Assembly (NCBI GenBank): GCA_964503715.1
Contig: CAZDAD010000008.1
Location: 1 to 35,318, forward strand
Source of the DNA: JARIHD01 sp964503715
GTDB taxonomy: Bacteria; Patescibacteriota; Saccharimonadia; Saccharimonadales; UBA4665
Length of the DNA: 35,318 nucleotides
Direction of reading: 5' to 3'
Under the pieces are notes generated by a model. That model made no database searches. It saw only the letters and a program-made list of their open reading frames with translations, and had not been told where the DNA came from. A program made the position numbers and the translations under genes. Of the stretch, positions 1 to 8,099 are shown piece by piece. The stretch's first letter is position 1. The number at the start of each line of letters is the position of its first letter.

Positions 1-781
1 AAGTACGTTGAGTCCAAGTGGCACCAGAGTCAGTGGAGGTGTAGATGTAGCTGCCACTTACTGCTGCGGCGAGCTTGGAACCGTCAGAGGAGGATGTTAT
101 TGCCCGCCAGCTCCTTTGTCCGCTGGCGGTCTGTTCGGTCCAAGTGGCACCAGAGTCAGTGGAGGTGTAGATGTAACCAGACTGGACAGTAGCCGCTAAT
201 CTGTCCATGTCTGATGAACAACATATACTACTCCAGATGAACCCTCCCCCGCTCACAGCATGCTCAGCCACACCATTGTTCTGACTCACAGGCACATCAC
301 TAGTAAGAGCTAGTGTGCCTGAGTTATTGGGGAATGAGTAGGTTTGGTTAGTAGTAGTTAGGTTAGATGGGTCTAGTATGGCTGTATAGCTAGATGATGG
401 GTTCTTTAGAGCTAGTTTGTTTGATGTATAGGTAATGTTAGTAGCACCAGCTAGGGTACCTGCATTGTTGTATTGTAGTTCTGATGTATTACCTGCTGGT
501 ATGTTAGATAGCTTTGTCTGTTCAGTAGTAGTGTAGCTAGCTGTAGTGTTATCTAGGACTGTCTTATTGGAGTGAGTGTGTCTGGCTGATGTATTAGCAG
601 CTATGTCATTAGCTAGGGTTGTTTCTAGCTTAGATGAAGAGACGGCACCTGGATTAATAGTGTTACCAGTAACACTATTATCCTTTAGTGTGCCGTCTGT
701 ATTATGGGATACCTGAAGATAGGTATTTAGGACTGTTCCCCAAGTACCTGAATCCCCTCCTACTATTGGTAGACGTGCCAT
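1..781 (-). CDS. Asp-box (BNR-like) repeat protein, paralogue B, cut by the window edge
   Basis: The minus-strand frame is open from ATG at 781 to the window edge with no stop, so this is the N-terminal 260 codons of a longer protein. Residues 1-168 are identical to those of the neighbouring gene at 792-3521. After residue 168 the two diverge, and this protein then shows the same kind of ~42-residue unit, with YIYTSTDSGATW (an Asp-box, S-x-D-x-G-x-x-W) seen twice. The N-terminus (GGDSGTWGTVLN, then HNTDGTLK and HTHSNKTVLD) resembles phage tail-fibre and CPR surface-protein N-termini. No signal peptide or sortase motif is visible in the part present. The start lies 10 nt after the TAA of the upstream paralogue, so the two are probably co-transcribed. 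Function is unknown; a surface or tail-fibre-like binding protein is an inference. Confidence 0.8.
   Translation of the reverse strand, partial: MARLPIVGGDSGTWGTVLNTYLQVSHNTDGTLKDNSVTGNTINPGAVSSSKLETTLANDIAANTSARHTHSNKTVLDNTTASYTTTEQTKLSNIPAGNTSELQYNNAGTLAGATNITYTSNKLALKNPSSSYTAILDPSNLTTTNQTYSFPNNSGTLALTSDVPVSQNNGVAEHAVSGGGFIWSSICCSSDMDRLAATVQSGYIYTSTDSGATWTEQTASGQRSWRAITSSSDGSKLAAAVSGSYIYTSTDSGATWTQRT
12..175. repeat. 38-bp identical stretches at 126-bp period
   Basis: Positions 12-49 and 138-175 are identical. The period of 126 bp equals one 42-residue Asp-box unit of the partial protein, so this is blade-level tandem duplication at DNA level. Confidence 0.9.
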
Positions 782-790
782 GGTTACTTA
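278..790. repeat. 513-bp perfect direct repeat, copy 1
   Basis: Base-by-base comparison with 3018-3530 shows no difference (offset 2740). It covers 9 bp before the start codon and codons 1-168 of paralogue B. Identity stops abruptly on both sides. Confidence 0.97.
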
Positions 791-791
791 T

Positions 792-3521
792 TTATCCGAA
801 CATTCTATACACCCAAATACTAGCAATGTTGCAGTTAGCTTGCTTGGTTATCTGCCAGTAGTGGTTGGGTTGGATTAGGTACATGTCTGCGTTCTCATAT
901 ATATCGCCTGGGTTTTGACCAATGACAGTAGATGGGGTGGCATTGGCGTCAGAGATGACGGAGTATTTGTAGCTATTTGCACCGCCAGCGACACCAGTCC
1001 TAACGTACAGATATGTCCAATATAGGCCGTTTTGGTAAATCGTATTAATTACATAACCAGAGGTTGTCAACGACATAGTATCCGTCTTGGCCATCTTGGC
1101 AGCCGTGATGCTGCCATCGGTAATATTGGAGGTTGAGACACAAGCCGTGGTAAGTAACTTACCTGCCTTGATGCTTAGATTGGCAATTGTTACGCTACCA
1201 TCGGCGTTGGTACTAGTAACGCCACCAACGTTCAATGATGTATACGGGCCGCTCAAAGTTATGTAGTAAGCGTAGCCGTCCATGACACCTGCGACTATTC
1301 TGTTCATATCTGCCGAACAACCTACAGCATTCCATGCCCTCGAACCTGCAGCAGTATATGCAGCCCAGGTTACACCAGAATCGGTGGATGTATACAGATA
1401 GCCGCCATTGGCTGCGGCAACAATCTTGGCTCCGTCCGCAGAACAAGCAATCGATTTCCAGGCACGTGAACCCGAGGATGTCCGTTCTGTCCAGGTAGCA
1501 CCCGAGTCAGTTGAGGTATAGATATAGCCGTTATTCACACAAGCGTACATCTTGACGCCATCATTGGAACAGGCAGTCGATGACCATGATCGAGATCCTG
1601 CTGCGGTCCGTTCGGTCCAACCGACTCCGTAGTTGGTCGTAGTATATAGGTAGCCAGTGTCCACAGCAGCCACTGCCTTACTTGCATCTGACGAGCAGGA
1701 TATAGACCACCATGTACGAGAACCCGAAGCCGTCTGCTGAGTCCAGGTAGCACCACTATCTGAGGAGGTGTATATATATCCGCCCATCAGGCCAACCGTA
1801 GCATACATTCTGGTCCCATCAGCCGACATAGCCGTGGCGGTCCAATAAAGCGCACCCGAGGCTGTTCTTTCTGTCCAAGTAACACCTGAATCTGCAGATG
1901 TGTAAAGATTAAAGCCGTTAGGTGCACCCAGTATTTTTGTACCATCAGCCGATGTAGATATAGAATTCCAGCCAGCATGGATAGCCGATGTTATATGAGT
2001 CCATTTGTTAGTCTGGGTATTAAGGCTATGAATATAATTGTAGCTACTTGATCCTGATGCGTAGACTTCAAGTCCATCATCTGACATAGCGAAGTCTTTC
2101 CACTGCTGTGTGCCATAAAGCGTGGAGATCTCAGACCAGGTCGAGCCACTATTGGTCGAAAGCCAAAGATAATCTGCAGATGCTATGACTTTTGTACCAT
2201 CGGCTGTACAGCCTATCCTAGACCAGTCGCATAGTGCGGCCACCTGTGACCAGTTAACACCTGAATCGGTAGATTTGTATACATACCCTTGGTTAACACA
2301 AGAATAAATTTTGGTGCCGTCTGCAGAACAACAAATGGCTTGCCAGTTACGTGAGCCTGAGTTTGTTTGCTGCGTCCAGTTAGCGCCAGAGTCAGTGGAG
2401 GTAAAGATATAGCCGTTACTAACACAAGCTGAAAGCTTGGTTCCATCAGAGGAGCAAGTAATTGAGTTCCACAACCTTACGCCACTCGTCGTACGTTCTG
2501 TCCAGGTTGCCCCAGAGTCAGTGGAGGTATAGATGTAGCCATTTATAACGCAGGCATACATCTTGGTTCCATCTGATGAACAAGCTAATGAACGCCACTG
2601 CCTCGAACCCGCCGCTGTACGTTCTGTCCAGGTTGCCCCAGAGTCAGTGGAGGTATAGATGTAGCCACCACCCACGCAGGCAATCAGTTTATCTCCCGCC
2701 GATGAGCCTGCAATACAGTTCCAGAATCTCTGCCCTGAAGTAGTCCGTGAGACCCATGTAGCGCCAGAGTCAGTAGACGTATGGATATAGTTATTACCCA
2801 CCGATACGGCGAGTTTGGTTCCATCAGAAGAAGACGTAACATAGTTCCAGGCCTTAGTACCAGCTACAGTATTAGCCGTCCAAGTGGCCGAGCCATTGGC
2901 AGATGTATACATGTAGTTAGCCGCTGCGCCGACAACAATTTTTGCTCCGTCACTCGAAAAAGCTGCATTGGAGAAAGTTAGTTGCGCCATAATATCGGTA
3001 TATTCCCTGGCTTCAGGGTTCTGACTCACAGGCACATCACTAGTAAGAGCTAGTGTGCCTGAGTTATTGGGGAATGAGTAGGTTTGGTTAGTAGTAGTTA
3101 GGTTAGATGGGTCTAGTATGGCTGTATAGCTAGATGATGGGTTCTTTAGAGCTAGTTTGTTTGATGTATAGGTAATGTTAGTAGCACCAGCTAGGGTACC
3201 TGCATTGTTGTATTGTAGTTCTGATGTATTACCTGCTGGTATGTTAGATAGCTTTGTCTGTTCAGTAGTAGTGTAGCTAGCTGTAGTGTTATCTAGGACT
3301 GTCTTATTGGAGTGAGTGTGTCTGGCTGATGTATTAGCAGCTATGTCATTAGCTAGGGTTGTTTCTAGCTTAGATGAAGAGACGGCACCTGGATTAATAG
3401 TGTTACCAGTAACACTATTATCCTTTAGTGTGCCGTCTGTATTATGGGATACCTGAAGATAGGTATTTAGGACTGTTCCCCAAGTACCTGAATCCCCTCC
3501 TACTATTGGTAGACGTGCCAT
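792..3521 (-). CDS. Asp-box (BNR-like) repeat protein with tail-fibre-like N-terminus, paralogue A
   Basis: A 909-residue protein. Residues 1-168 are a low-complexity Ser/Thr/Asn module resembling phage tail-fibre N-termini. From about residue 190 to 770 there are 13 recognisable units of ~42 residues plus a partial last one, each with a G-Y-I-Y-T-S strand, an Asp-box such as STDSGATW, and a trailing CSSDGTK. This pattern is typical of sialidase-like beta-propellers. The last ~130 residues are different (ITDGSITAAKM, then a Trp/Tyr-rich end) and may be a C-terminal binding or trimerisation domain. No sialidase catalytic set, signal peptide or anchor is seen. Upstream, TATACT lies at 3533-3538 on the minus strand, 11 nt before the ATG, and no Shine-Dalgarno is visible. 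Role in adhesion or host contact is inference. Confidence 0.85.
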   Translation of the reverse strand: MARLPIVGGDSGTWGTVLNTYLQVSHNTDGTLKDNSVTGNTINPGAVSSSKLETTLANDIAANTSARHTHSNKTVLDNTTASYTTTEQTKLSNIPAGNTSELQYNNAGTLAGATNITYTSNKLALKNPSSSYTAILDPSNLTTTNQTYSFPNNSGTLALTSDVPVSQNPEAREYTDIMAQLTFSNAAFSSDGAKIVVGAAANYMYTSANGSATWTANTVAGTKAWNYVTSSSDGTKLAVSVGNNYIHTSTDSGATWVSRTTSGQRFWNCIAGSSAGDKLIACVGGGYIYTSTDSGATWTERTAAGSRQWRSLACSSDGTKMYACVINGYIYTSTDSGATWTERTTSGVRLWNSITCSSDGTKLSACVSNGYIFTSTDSGANWTQQTNSGSRNWQAICCSADGTKIYSCVNQGYVYKSTDSGVNWSQVAALCDWSRIGCTADGTKVIASADYLWLSTNSGSTWSEISTLYGTQQWKDFAMSDDGLEVYASGSSSYNYIHSLNTQTNKWTHITSAIHAGWNSISTSADGTKILGAPNGFNLYTSADSGVTWTERTASGALYWTATAMSADGTRMYATVGLMGGYIYTSSDSGATWTQQTASGSRTWWSISCSSDASKAVAAVDTGYLYTTTNYGVGWTERTAAGSRSWSSTACSNDGVKMYACVNNGYIYTSTDSGATWTERTSSGSRAWKSIACSADGAKIVAAANGGYLYTSTDSGVTWAAYTAAGSRAWNAVGCSADMNRIVAGVMDGYAYYITLSGPYTSLNVGGVTSTNADGSVTIANLSIKAGKLLTTACVSTSNITDGSITAAKMAKTDTMSLTTSGYVINTIYQNGLYWTYLYVRTGVAGGANSYKYSVISDANATPSTVIGQNPGDIYENADMYLIQPNHYWQITKQANCNIASIWVYRMFG
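2491..2667. repeat. 51-bp identical stretches at 126-bp period
   Basis: Positions 2491-2541 and 2617-2667 are identical and again exactly 126 bp apart, within neighbouring Asp-box units of the 909-residue protein. Confidence 0.9.
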
Positions 3522-3530
3522 GGTTACTTA
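3018..3530. repeat. 513-bp perfect direct repeat, copy 2
   Basis: Second copy of the repeat at 278-790. It encodes codons 1-168 of the 909-residue Asp-box protein plus 9 bp upstream of its ATG. The lack of even synonymous differences implies recent duplication, gene conversion or an assembly effect. Confidence 0.97.
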
Positions 3531-3576
3531 ATAGTATAGCTTAAGGGGGATAGGTGATGGAAGAGAGAAAGAAAAA

Positions 3577-3942
3577 TTATTCGCCAATGCGGTGCTTGAT
3601 CTTGGCTATGACCCTCTGGTGAAGCTTGGGGTTGGTGTGTTTTTCTTTATATTTCTTGAGCAAACCCCTCAGTTTTGTCTCAGCAATATCAATGGCTGCG
3701 AACATATTAATCGTGGTCTCTTTGATGGTGATTGTGTCATTGGGTAGGTGCATAATTACCTCACAGGTTCTGTCGGCCGCACCCCTGCCCTTGCCCTCTT
3801 TGAGCTTGACTTCAGCATGCATGCCACCACGAACGTGTTTTGGTAGGTAGCGATCGAGTCGTCCAATCTTCTTGTCGACGTACTTCTTGAGTTCAGCAGT
3901 CACATCCATATGAACCCCGTCTATATCGAGTCGTTCTATCAT
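3577..3942 (-). CDS. hpf: Ribosome hibernation promoting factor (short HPF/YfiA type)
   Basis: A 121-residue protein of the ribosomal subunit interface/HPF family, which binds the 30S decoding region and blocks or dimerises idle ribosomes. It has the usual beta-alpha-beta-beta-beta-alpha layout: an N-terminal VTAELKKYVDKKIGRLDRYL helix, the middle strands with EVKLKEG and CEVIMHL, and a C-terminal basic helix (LRGLLKKYKEKH). It lacks the extra C-terminal dimerisation domain of long HPFs. The start at 3942 is chosen over an upstream in-frame ATG at 3969 because GGAGGG sits just ahead of it and the family begins here. It follows serS by 28 nt in the same direction, so it is likely the second gene of a serS operon. 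Confidence 0.9.
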   Translation of the reverse strand: MIERLDIDGVHMDVTAELKKYVDKKIGRLDRYLPKHVRGGMHAEVKLKEGKGRGAADRTCEVIMHLPNDTITIKETTINMFAAIDIAETKLRGLLKKYKEKHTNPKLHQRVIAKIKHRIGE

Positions 3943-3970
3943 CGTACCCTCCTTTTTATTAACAAACAAC

Positions 3971-5218
3971 TTAAATCTTGTCGCGGCCGCCCATGTATTG
4001 CCGCAGCGCTTCGGGAACTGTCAGTGTGCCATCAGGATTCTGGTAATTCTCAATAATTGCGACCAATGTTCGAGCCAAGCTGACTGCCGTGCCGTTAAGC
4101 GAATGAGCCATTTCCACCGTTCCGTCGTTGCGGCGAACACGAATGTTCAGATTGCGAGTCTGAAAATCGGTACAGTTAGAACAACTAGTCAGCTCACGGT
4201 ATTTGCCGTCAACGGGAGACCAATACTCAACGTCGAATTTCTTGGCTGCGGGAGCGCCCAAGTCACCTGCTGCAATATTGATTACATGATAAGGGATATT
4301 GAGGGCCTGCCAGATTTCTTCTTCGGTCTGAAGAATCATGTTGTGCATCTCAACGCTCTTTTCGGGGAGACAGTAGACATACATCTCCAGCTTGTTGAAC
4401 TGATGAACACGGAAAAGACCACGAGTGTGCTTGCCATAGGTGCCTGCCTCTTTGCGGTAGCATGGGCTGTAGCCTGCGTACAACATAGGTAATTTGGCTT
4501 CGTCCAATACCTCATCGGCATGATAGCCTGTCAGAGAGATCTCGGCTGTAGCAATTAGCGACAGGTCCTCACCATCAATACCATATTCATCGCTCTGATC
4601 ACTGGTACGCGGCGCAAAGCCCGTGCCTGTCATCACTCGGCTATTAACCATGTGCGGCACGGTCATATACGTGAAGCCTTTTTGCGAGATGTAGTTAAGC
4701 GCAAACTGTGTAACAGCATTCTCTAGCAAGGCCAAATCGCCCTTGAGATAGTAGAATTTAGCACCAGCGACCTTAGCGCCACGCTCAAAATCTACCCAAT
4801 CACGAGCCACGGCAAAATCTAAATGGTCGGTGGCACCAGTTTTGCGCTCGCCCCAAGTCTTTATCTCGACACTATCTTCTTCGCCACCAAGTGGGACATC
4901 GTCCTGGGTAACGTTCGGAATAGTCTGCATGAGCGTCTGGTACTGTTCCTCAAGTGGCGCAAGAGCAGATTCTTTTTCGGCAATTGCATCCTTTAGCCGA
5001 CGGCCTTCGGTAAGCTGCTCATCAGTAGGCTTGGTACCCTTCATTGCCGCCGTCAAAGTGTTACGCTCGGCACGTAAATTTTCAACCTCTACCAAAGCGT
5101 TACGGCGCTGCTCGTCAACCGCCAATAAATCAGCTACCTTGACATTGCGGTAGCCCTTTTCCTCTGTTTTGCGCTGTACCAAATCGGCATTATCGCGAAT
5201 AAATTGAATATCTAACAT
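3971..5218 (-). CDS. serS: Serine--tRNA ligase
   Basis: A 415-residue class II synthetase that charges tRNA-Ser (and tRNA-Sec where present). The N-terminal ~100 residues form the long tRNA-binding coiled coil (VEVENLRAERNTL, AIAEKESALAPLEEQYQ). The catalytic core shows motif 2 (CYRKEAGTYGKHTRGLFRVH then QFNKLEMYVY) and motif 3 near the C-terminus (NGTAVSLARTLVAIIENYQ). Length is normal. AGAGAGG about 10 nt before the ATG serves as the ribosome binding site. The ~130-nt leader can form a 10-bp pairing that covers the edge of this site (see leader entry). hpf follows 28 nt downstream. Confidence 0.97.
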   Translation of the reverse strand: MLDIQFIRDNADLVQRKTEEKGYRNVKVADLLAVDEQRRNALVEVENLRAERNTLTAAMKGTKPTDEQLTEGRRLKDAIAEKESALAPLEEQYQTLMQTIPNVTQDDVPLGGEEDSVEIKTWGERKTGATDHLDFAVARDWVDFERGAKVAGAKFYYLKGDLALLENAVTQFALNYISQKGFTYMTVPHMVNSRVMTGTGFAPRTSDQSDEYGIDGEDLSLIATAEISLTGYHADEVLDEAKLPMLYAGYSPCYRKEAGTYGKHTRGLFRVHQFNKLEMYVYCLPEKSVEMHNMILQTEEEIWQALNIPYHVINIAAGDLGAPAAKKFDVEYWSPVDGKYRELTSCSNCTDFQTRNLNIRVRRNDGTVEMAHSLNGTAVSLARTLVAIIENYQNPDGTLTVPEALRQYMGGRDKI

Positions 5219-5354
5219 GTTTGTTCGTCCTCTCTACTTAGGTTCGGTTATATCTGAAACTGGTGGATATGTAAATACGTCGGCTAGGACCGACCTGATG
5301 AACGAACAACTGAGCTGGTGGTGATAAATATCTTTACCATCTGTTATTAGTATA
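5219..5354 (-). promoter_or_regulatory. serS leader with possible start-region pairing
   Basis: Gene-free stretch between the nuclease gene and serS. A TATACT at 5349-5354 (minus) is a possible -10 with a weak -35. In the predicted leader, 5300-5309 can pair with 5221-5230 over 10 bp including one G-U; the second arm lies between the Shine-Dalgarno GAGG and the ATG. Between the arms is a 5-bp hairpin (GTCGG at one side, 5279-5294). No T-box consensus is present. This is structure read by eye; regulation is inference. Confidence 0.35.
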
Positions 5355-5368
5355 CACCCGCATGCAAG

Positions 5369-6175
5369 CTATTTGGACTTTTTGGCTTGTTTTTGGAGGG
5401 CTTTGAGCGTTAGCTCGGTGCGTTGTCGAGCATAGCTACAGTGCTCACACGGACCACCCATGAGGCTATCGCCTACAGGCGGCATTTCGTCAGCATCCAT
5501 GCACTGCTTCATCTGCAAAATGGTCTTTTCAACCCAAGAGTCATCACCTGTGTACGGTATAAGCTTGGTCTTGAACTCCAGTGTGCCAAAGAATCCATCA
5601 AGATCCATGCGGCCATTGGTGTACACAAAATAACCTGTGTTGCTAACGGCAAAGCCGTTTTGGCGCAGCAGCCACTGATAAATCTCCATCTGGCGCTTGT
5701 AGCTCATTTGCCAATCAGCATCAATGCTCACTTCCCTATCCTTAGCCGTGGCTTTGTAGTCGGCAACGATAAGCTCACCGTCATTGTTGACCCAGAGGTC
5801 ATCGACAGCGCCAAAAATCATCAGATTTGTCGCAGGGTGAACATATTGGACACCAACGAAGTTCTCACGCCAATCGTCCATCTTTTCGTGAGCGAATGGC
5901 ACCGCCTGGACAGAATGTTCTAGCATTAGAGGATGAGCTTCGCCCTTAGCACGGTAAGAGTCAAATTCTTTTTTGAACAAACCATCGATGGCGCTATTGA
6001 TATTGAACGGCGGGCTGCTGGGCCGAACAATCTTGAGGCGCACGTCCAACCAAAAGCAGCGTGGGCACTGCATAAACAGTTCGATTTTGCTGCGGCTAAC
6101 CTTGAATGGCGTCCTCTGGCCAGGTCTATAAGGCACGGCCCGTTGTTTCCAGTATGCGTCACGAGCACTAACCAT
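5369..6175 (-). CDS. PD-(D/E)XK nuclease with predicted 4Fe-4S cluster (RecB/Cas4/AddB-like)
   Basis: A 268-residue protein with a RecB-type nuclease core: D126 in GAVDDLW, D139-Y-K141 as the catalytic D-x-K, and Q162-M-E-I-Y166 as the QxxxY motif. Four cysteines, C37 and C40 (QCPRCFW) and C243 and C246 (PCEHCSY), flank the core as in AddB and Cas4, where they hold a 4Fe-4S cluster. No helicase domain and no cas genes are nearby, so the partner and substrate are unknown; DNA repair is a guess. The start at 6175 is chosen because AGGACG lies just upstream and it overlaps the end of the preceding methyltransferase gene by 8 bp; the in-frame extension to 6280 is low-complexity and lies within that gene. 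Confidence 0.85.
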   Translation of the reverse strand: MVSARDAYWKQRAVPYRPGQRTPFKVSRSKIELFMQCPRCFWLDVRLKIVRPSSPPFNINSAIDGLFKKEFDSYRAKGEAHPLMLEHSVQAVPFAHEKMDDWRENFVGVQYVHPATNLMIFGAVDDLWVNNDGELIVADYKATAKDREVSIDADWQMSYKRQMEIYQWLLRQNGFAVSNTGYFVYTNGRMDLDGFFGTLEFKTKLIPYTGDDSWVEKTILQMKQCMDADEMPPVGDSLMGGPCEHCSYARQRTELTLKALQKQAKKSK

Positions 6176-7463
6176 TTTGAACGTCCTGGTCTTGGTCACT
6201 GTCACTGTCACTGTCCTTGCGATGTAAAATTGCCAAAGTTTCGATATGTGGTGTATGAGGGAAAAAGTTAAACGCCTCAAAATACTTTATATCGTATCTC
6301 TCTTGCAGCTTGGCCAAATCTCTTGCCTGTGTGGCGGGATTGCAGCTCAAATACGCAATCTGAGGTGGTTGTTCAACTAAGGTTCGTTCAACAACTTTGT
6401 CGTGCAGACCCGCGCGCGGCGGATCAAAAATAATGGGGGCATCACCCGTTATGTAATCGAGAGATTTTTCGCTAGAAGCTTCTATCACCTCTGCGTCGAG
6501 GCCACTCACAGCAGCGTTATGCCGTGCCATAGCCACCGTTGCAGCGTCGAGTTCAACTAGCTTAACTGACTGACTAGCAACGCTCAGTCCAATACTGCCA
6601 ACGCCTGCGTACATGTCTACCAGATTGGGATTGTCGGCATTGTGCTCTTTGATTCGTGCCAGTGCTGCCTCAAATACAGGTATATTGACCTGAAAAAATG
6701 AGTCCGAATCGTAAGTAAATTCTCTGCCCAGTAGCGCATCGGTCAGCTCCACCGTTCCCGTTTCTTGCAGGAGTTTAGTGGCCACAGACGCAGGGCTCTT
6801 TGGGTTGGAATAATAGACCCGCAAACCACTCACGCCGTCTGGCAGGGTTACATCAGGAAAAACCATATCTTTGACGAACAACGATACGGCCGTCTGGCCG
6901 TTCTGGCTACAGCGCACAATTACCGTCTTGAGCCCACCTGCTCGAACACCCATTTTACCAAGTTGGGCGCAAACTGCTCGGGCGGCTTCGTCAAGCTTGG
7001 GCATAGACAACGCACTGCCTTGAACAATAGTTTTATAGTGCGAGCCACGGCTATGTAATGCCAAGTGCAGACCGTCGTCGTCACCCCAAAATGAATACTC
7101 CATCTTGTTGCGATAATGCCACTCGTCACCTGCAGTTGTAACCGTAAAATCTGGTATAGGTACATGAGCCTGTGTAAATAATTCTTCGACAATTCGGTGC
7201 TTGTAATCGTTTTCGGCAACAAACTGGATAATTTGCCATGGTGAGGTAGCAAGGTAGTTTTCGTCCCGTGGTTCAATTCTGACTGGCGACGGTTCAAGTA
7301 TGTGTTCAGCTATAGCTTCGGCATAGGATCGCTTGCCCTTAGTGATACTCACAGAAACTTTTTCGCCTGGCAGAGCGCCCCAAACAAACACTTTTCGGCC
7401 GTCTGCCAGTTCACCCATGCCCTGTCCACCATGGACCAACTTATCAATGTTTACTTCAATCAT
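6168..7463 (-). CDS. RNA (uracil-C5) methyltransferase, RumA/TrmA/RlmD family
   Basis: A 431-residue SAM-dependent enzyme that methylates C5 of uridine in rRNA or tRNA. Residues 1-55 are a TRAM RNA-binding domain. The catalytic domain has Q258 (FFQVN), the SAM-binding DMYAGVGSIGL (283-293), FDPPRAGL (346-353), the nucleophile C374 in SCNPATQARD and the general base E409 in HIETL. The Cys cluster for Fe-S found in RlmD of E. coli is missing (the region at ~70-90 reads SPWQIIQF), so the exact target base cannot be told from sequence. The tail KDSDSDSDQDQD is acidic and encoded by a hexamer repeat. The gene starts 9 nt after the HAD gene stop and overlaps the nuclease gene by 8 bp: one operon. 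Confidence 0.93.
   Translation of the reverse strand: MIEVNIDKLVHGGQGMGELADGRKVFVWGALPGEKVSVSITKGKRSYAEAIAEHILEPSPVRIEPRDENYLATSPWQIIQFVAENDYKHRIVEELFTQAHVPIPDFTVTTAGDEWHYRNKMEYSFWGDDDGLHLALHSRGSHYKTIVQGSALSMPKLDEAARAVCAQLGKMGVRAGGLKTVIVRCSQNGQTAVSLFVKDMVFPDVTLPDGVSGLRVYYSNPKSPASVATKLLQETGTVELTDALLGREFTYDSDSFFQVNIPVFEAALARIKEHNADNPNLVDMYAGVGSIGLSVASQSVKLVELDAATVAMARHNAAVSGLDAEVIEASSEKSLDYITGDAPIIFDPPRAGLHDKVVERTLVEQPPQIAYLSCNPATQARDLAKLQERYDIKYFEAFNFFPHTPHIETLAILHRKDSDSDSDQDQDVQNG
6195..6212. repeat. Three perfect copies of a hexamer (GTCACT on plus)
   Basis: Short tandem repeat inside the 3' end of the RNA methyltransferase gene. It encodes the Ser-Asp run of the C-terminal tail and could vary in length by slippage without breaking the frame. 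Confidence 0.85.
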
Positions 7464-7472
7464 TGTACTGTA

Positions 7473-8099
7473 TTAGTTCTCTTCAAAAATTTTTACTAAA
7501 TCTTGCGGCTTATCGGCCATGGCATAAGGATGATAGTCTGCAAGGGCATCACGGGCCTGAAAGCCCCAAGTTACCGCCACTGGGTCAACACCTACTCTTG
7601 AGGCAGCACTGACATCCCTCACCTCGTCGCCGATGTAAAAACACTCATCTGGCGACAGACCATGCTTTTTAAGAACCTTTTTTAGAGCAGTCGATTTGTT
7701 GAGCACTGAGGCGTTACCATAGACACCTGCGAACAAATCCTCAAGATCATGAGAACGCAGAAAGGCTCTGACATTTTGCTCACTATTAGAGCTCATTACC
7801 AGCAGCCTATACCCATCATCATGTAGCTGCCGCAAAACTTTTTCGATACCACCGAATGGTTGGACTTCACGGATTCTGTCGTGCATCATCTGCCGTCCAA
7901 CCAATAGTAGTTTAGGTATCTTGAAAATTGGCAGGCGCAGCTCCCTAACAACCTCCGTTAGCGGCAGCTCACGAAGTCGTTCAATCTCTGCTGCCGAAAG
8001 CTTTGTGGCCCCGGTGACTTCGTAGGCAATATCCAAAGCCAGTGCGAAACTATCAGCCAAGGTGCCATCAAAGTCAAATATAAGGGTCTTTTTGGTCAT
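7473..8099 (-). CDS. HAD-superfamily phosphatase (phosphoglycolate phosphatase-like)
   Basis: A 208-residue haloacid-dehalogenase hydrolase. Motif I is DFDGTLADS at residues 9-17 (nucleophile and acid/base Asp), motif II is MSSNS, the conserved Lys lies in the KKVLKKHG region, and motif III is GDEVRDVSAA. A helical cap sits between motifs I and II as in Gph-like enzymes. Substrate cannot be told from sequence. The ATG at 8099 directly abuts the TAG of the heliorhodopsin gene (8100-8102), with no base between, so translation is probably coupled and the two proteins are made together. Confidence 0.9.
   Translation of the reverse strand: MTKKTLIFDFDGTLADSFALALDIAYEVTGATKLSAAEIERLRELPLTEVVRELRLPIFKIPKLLLVGRQMMHDRIREVQPFGGIEKVLRQLHDDGYRLLVMSSNSEQNVRAFLRSHDLEDLFAGVYGNASVLNKSTALKKVLKKHGLSPDECFYIGDEVRDVSAASRVGVDPVAVTWGFQARDALADYHPYAMADKPQDLVKIFEEN

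Noticed and set aside
792..3521. Active sialidase
   Set aside because: Asp-boxes are present, but the catalytic Arg triad and Tyr/Glu pattern of sialidases was not seen; Asp-boxes alone are only a fold feature.
1..3530. CRISPR array
   Set aside because: Repeats are 126-bp coding units of a repeat protein plus one large duplication, with no regular short repeats and spacers.
5219..5368. T-box or tRNA in front of serS
   Set aside because: No T-box consensus, no cloverleaf and no terminator/antiterminator pair could be drawn.
6168..6280. N-terminal extension of the nuclease to 6280
   Set aside because: The extra residues (TVTVTVTKT) come from the hexamer repeat of the overlapping methyltransferase gene; ATG 6175 has a better upstream site.
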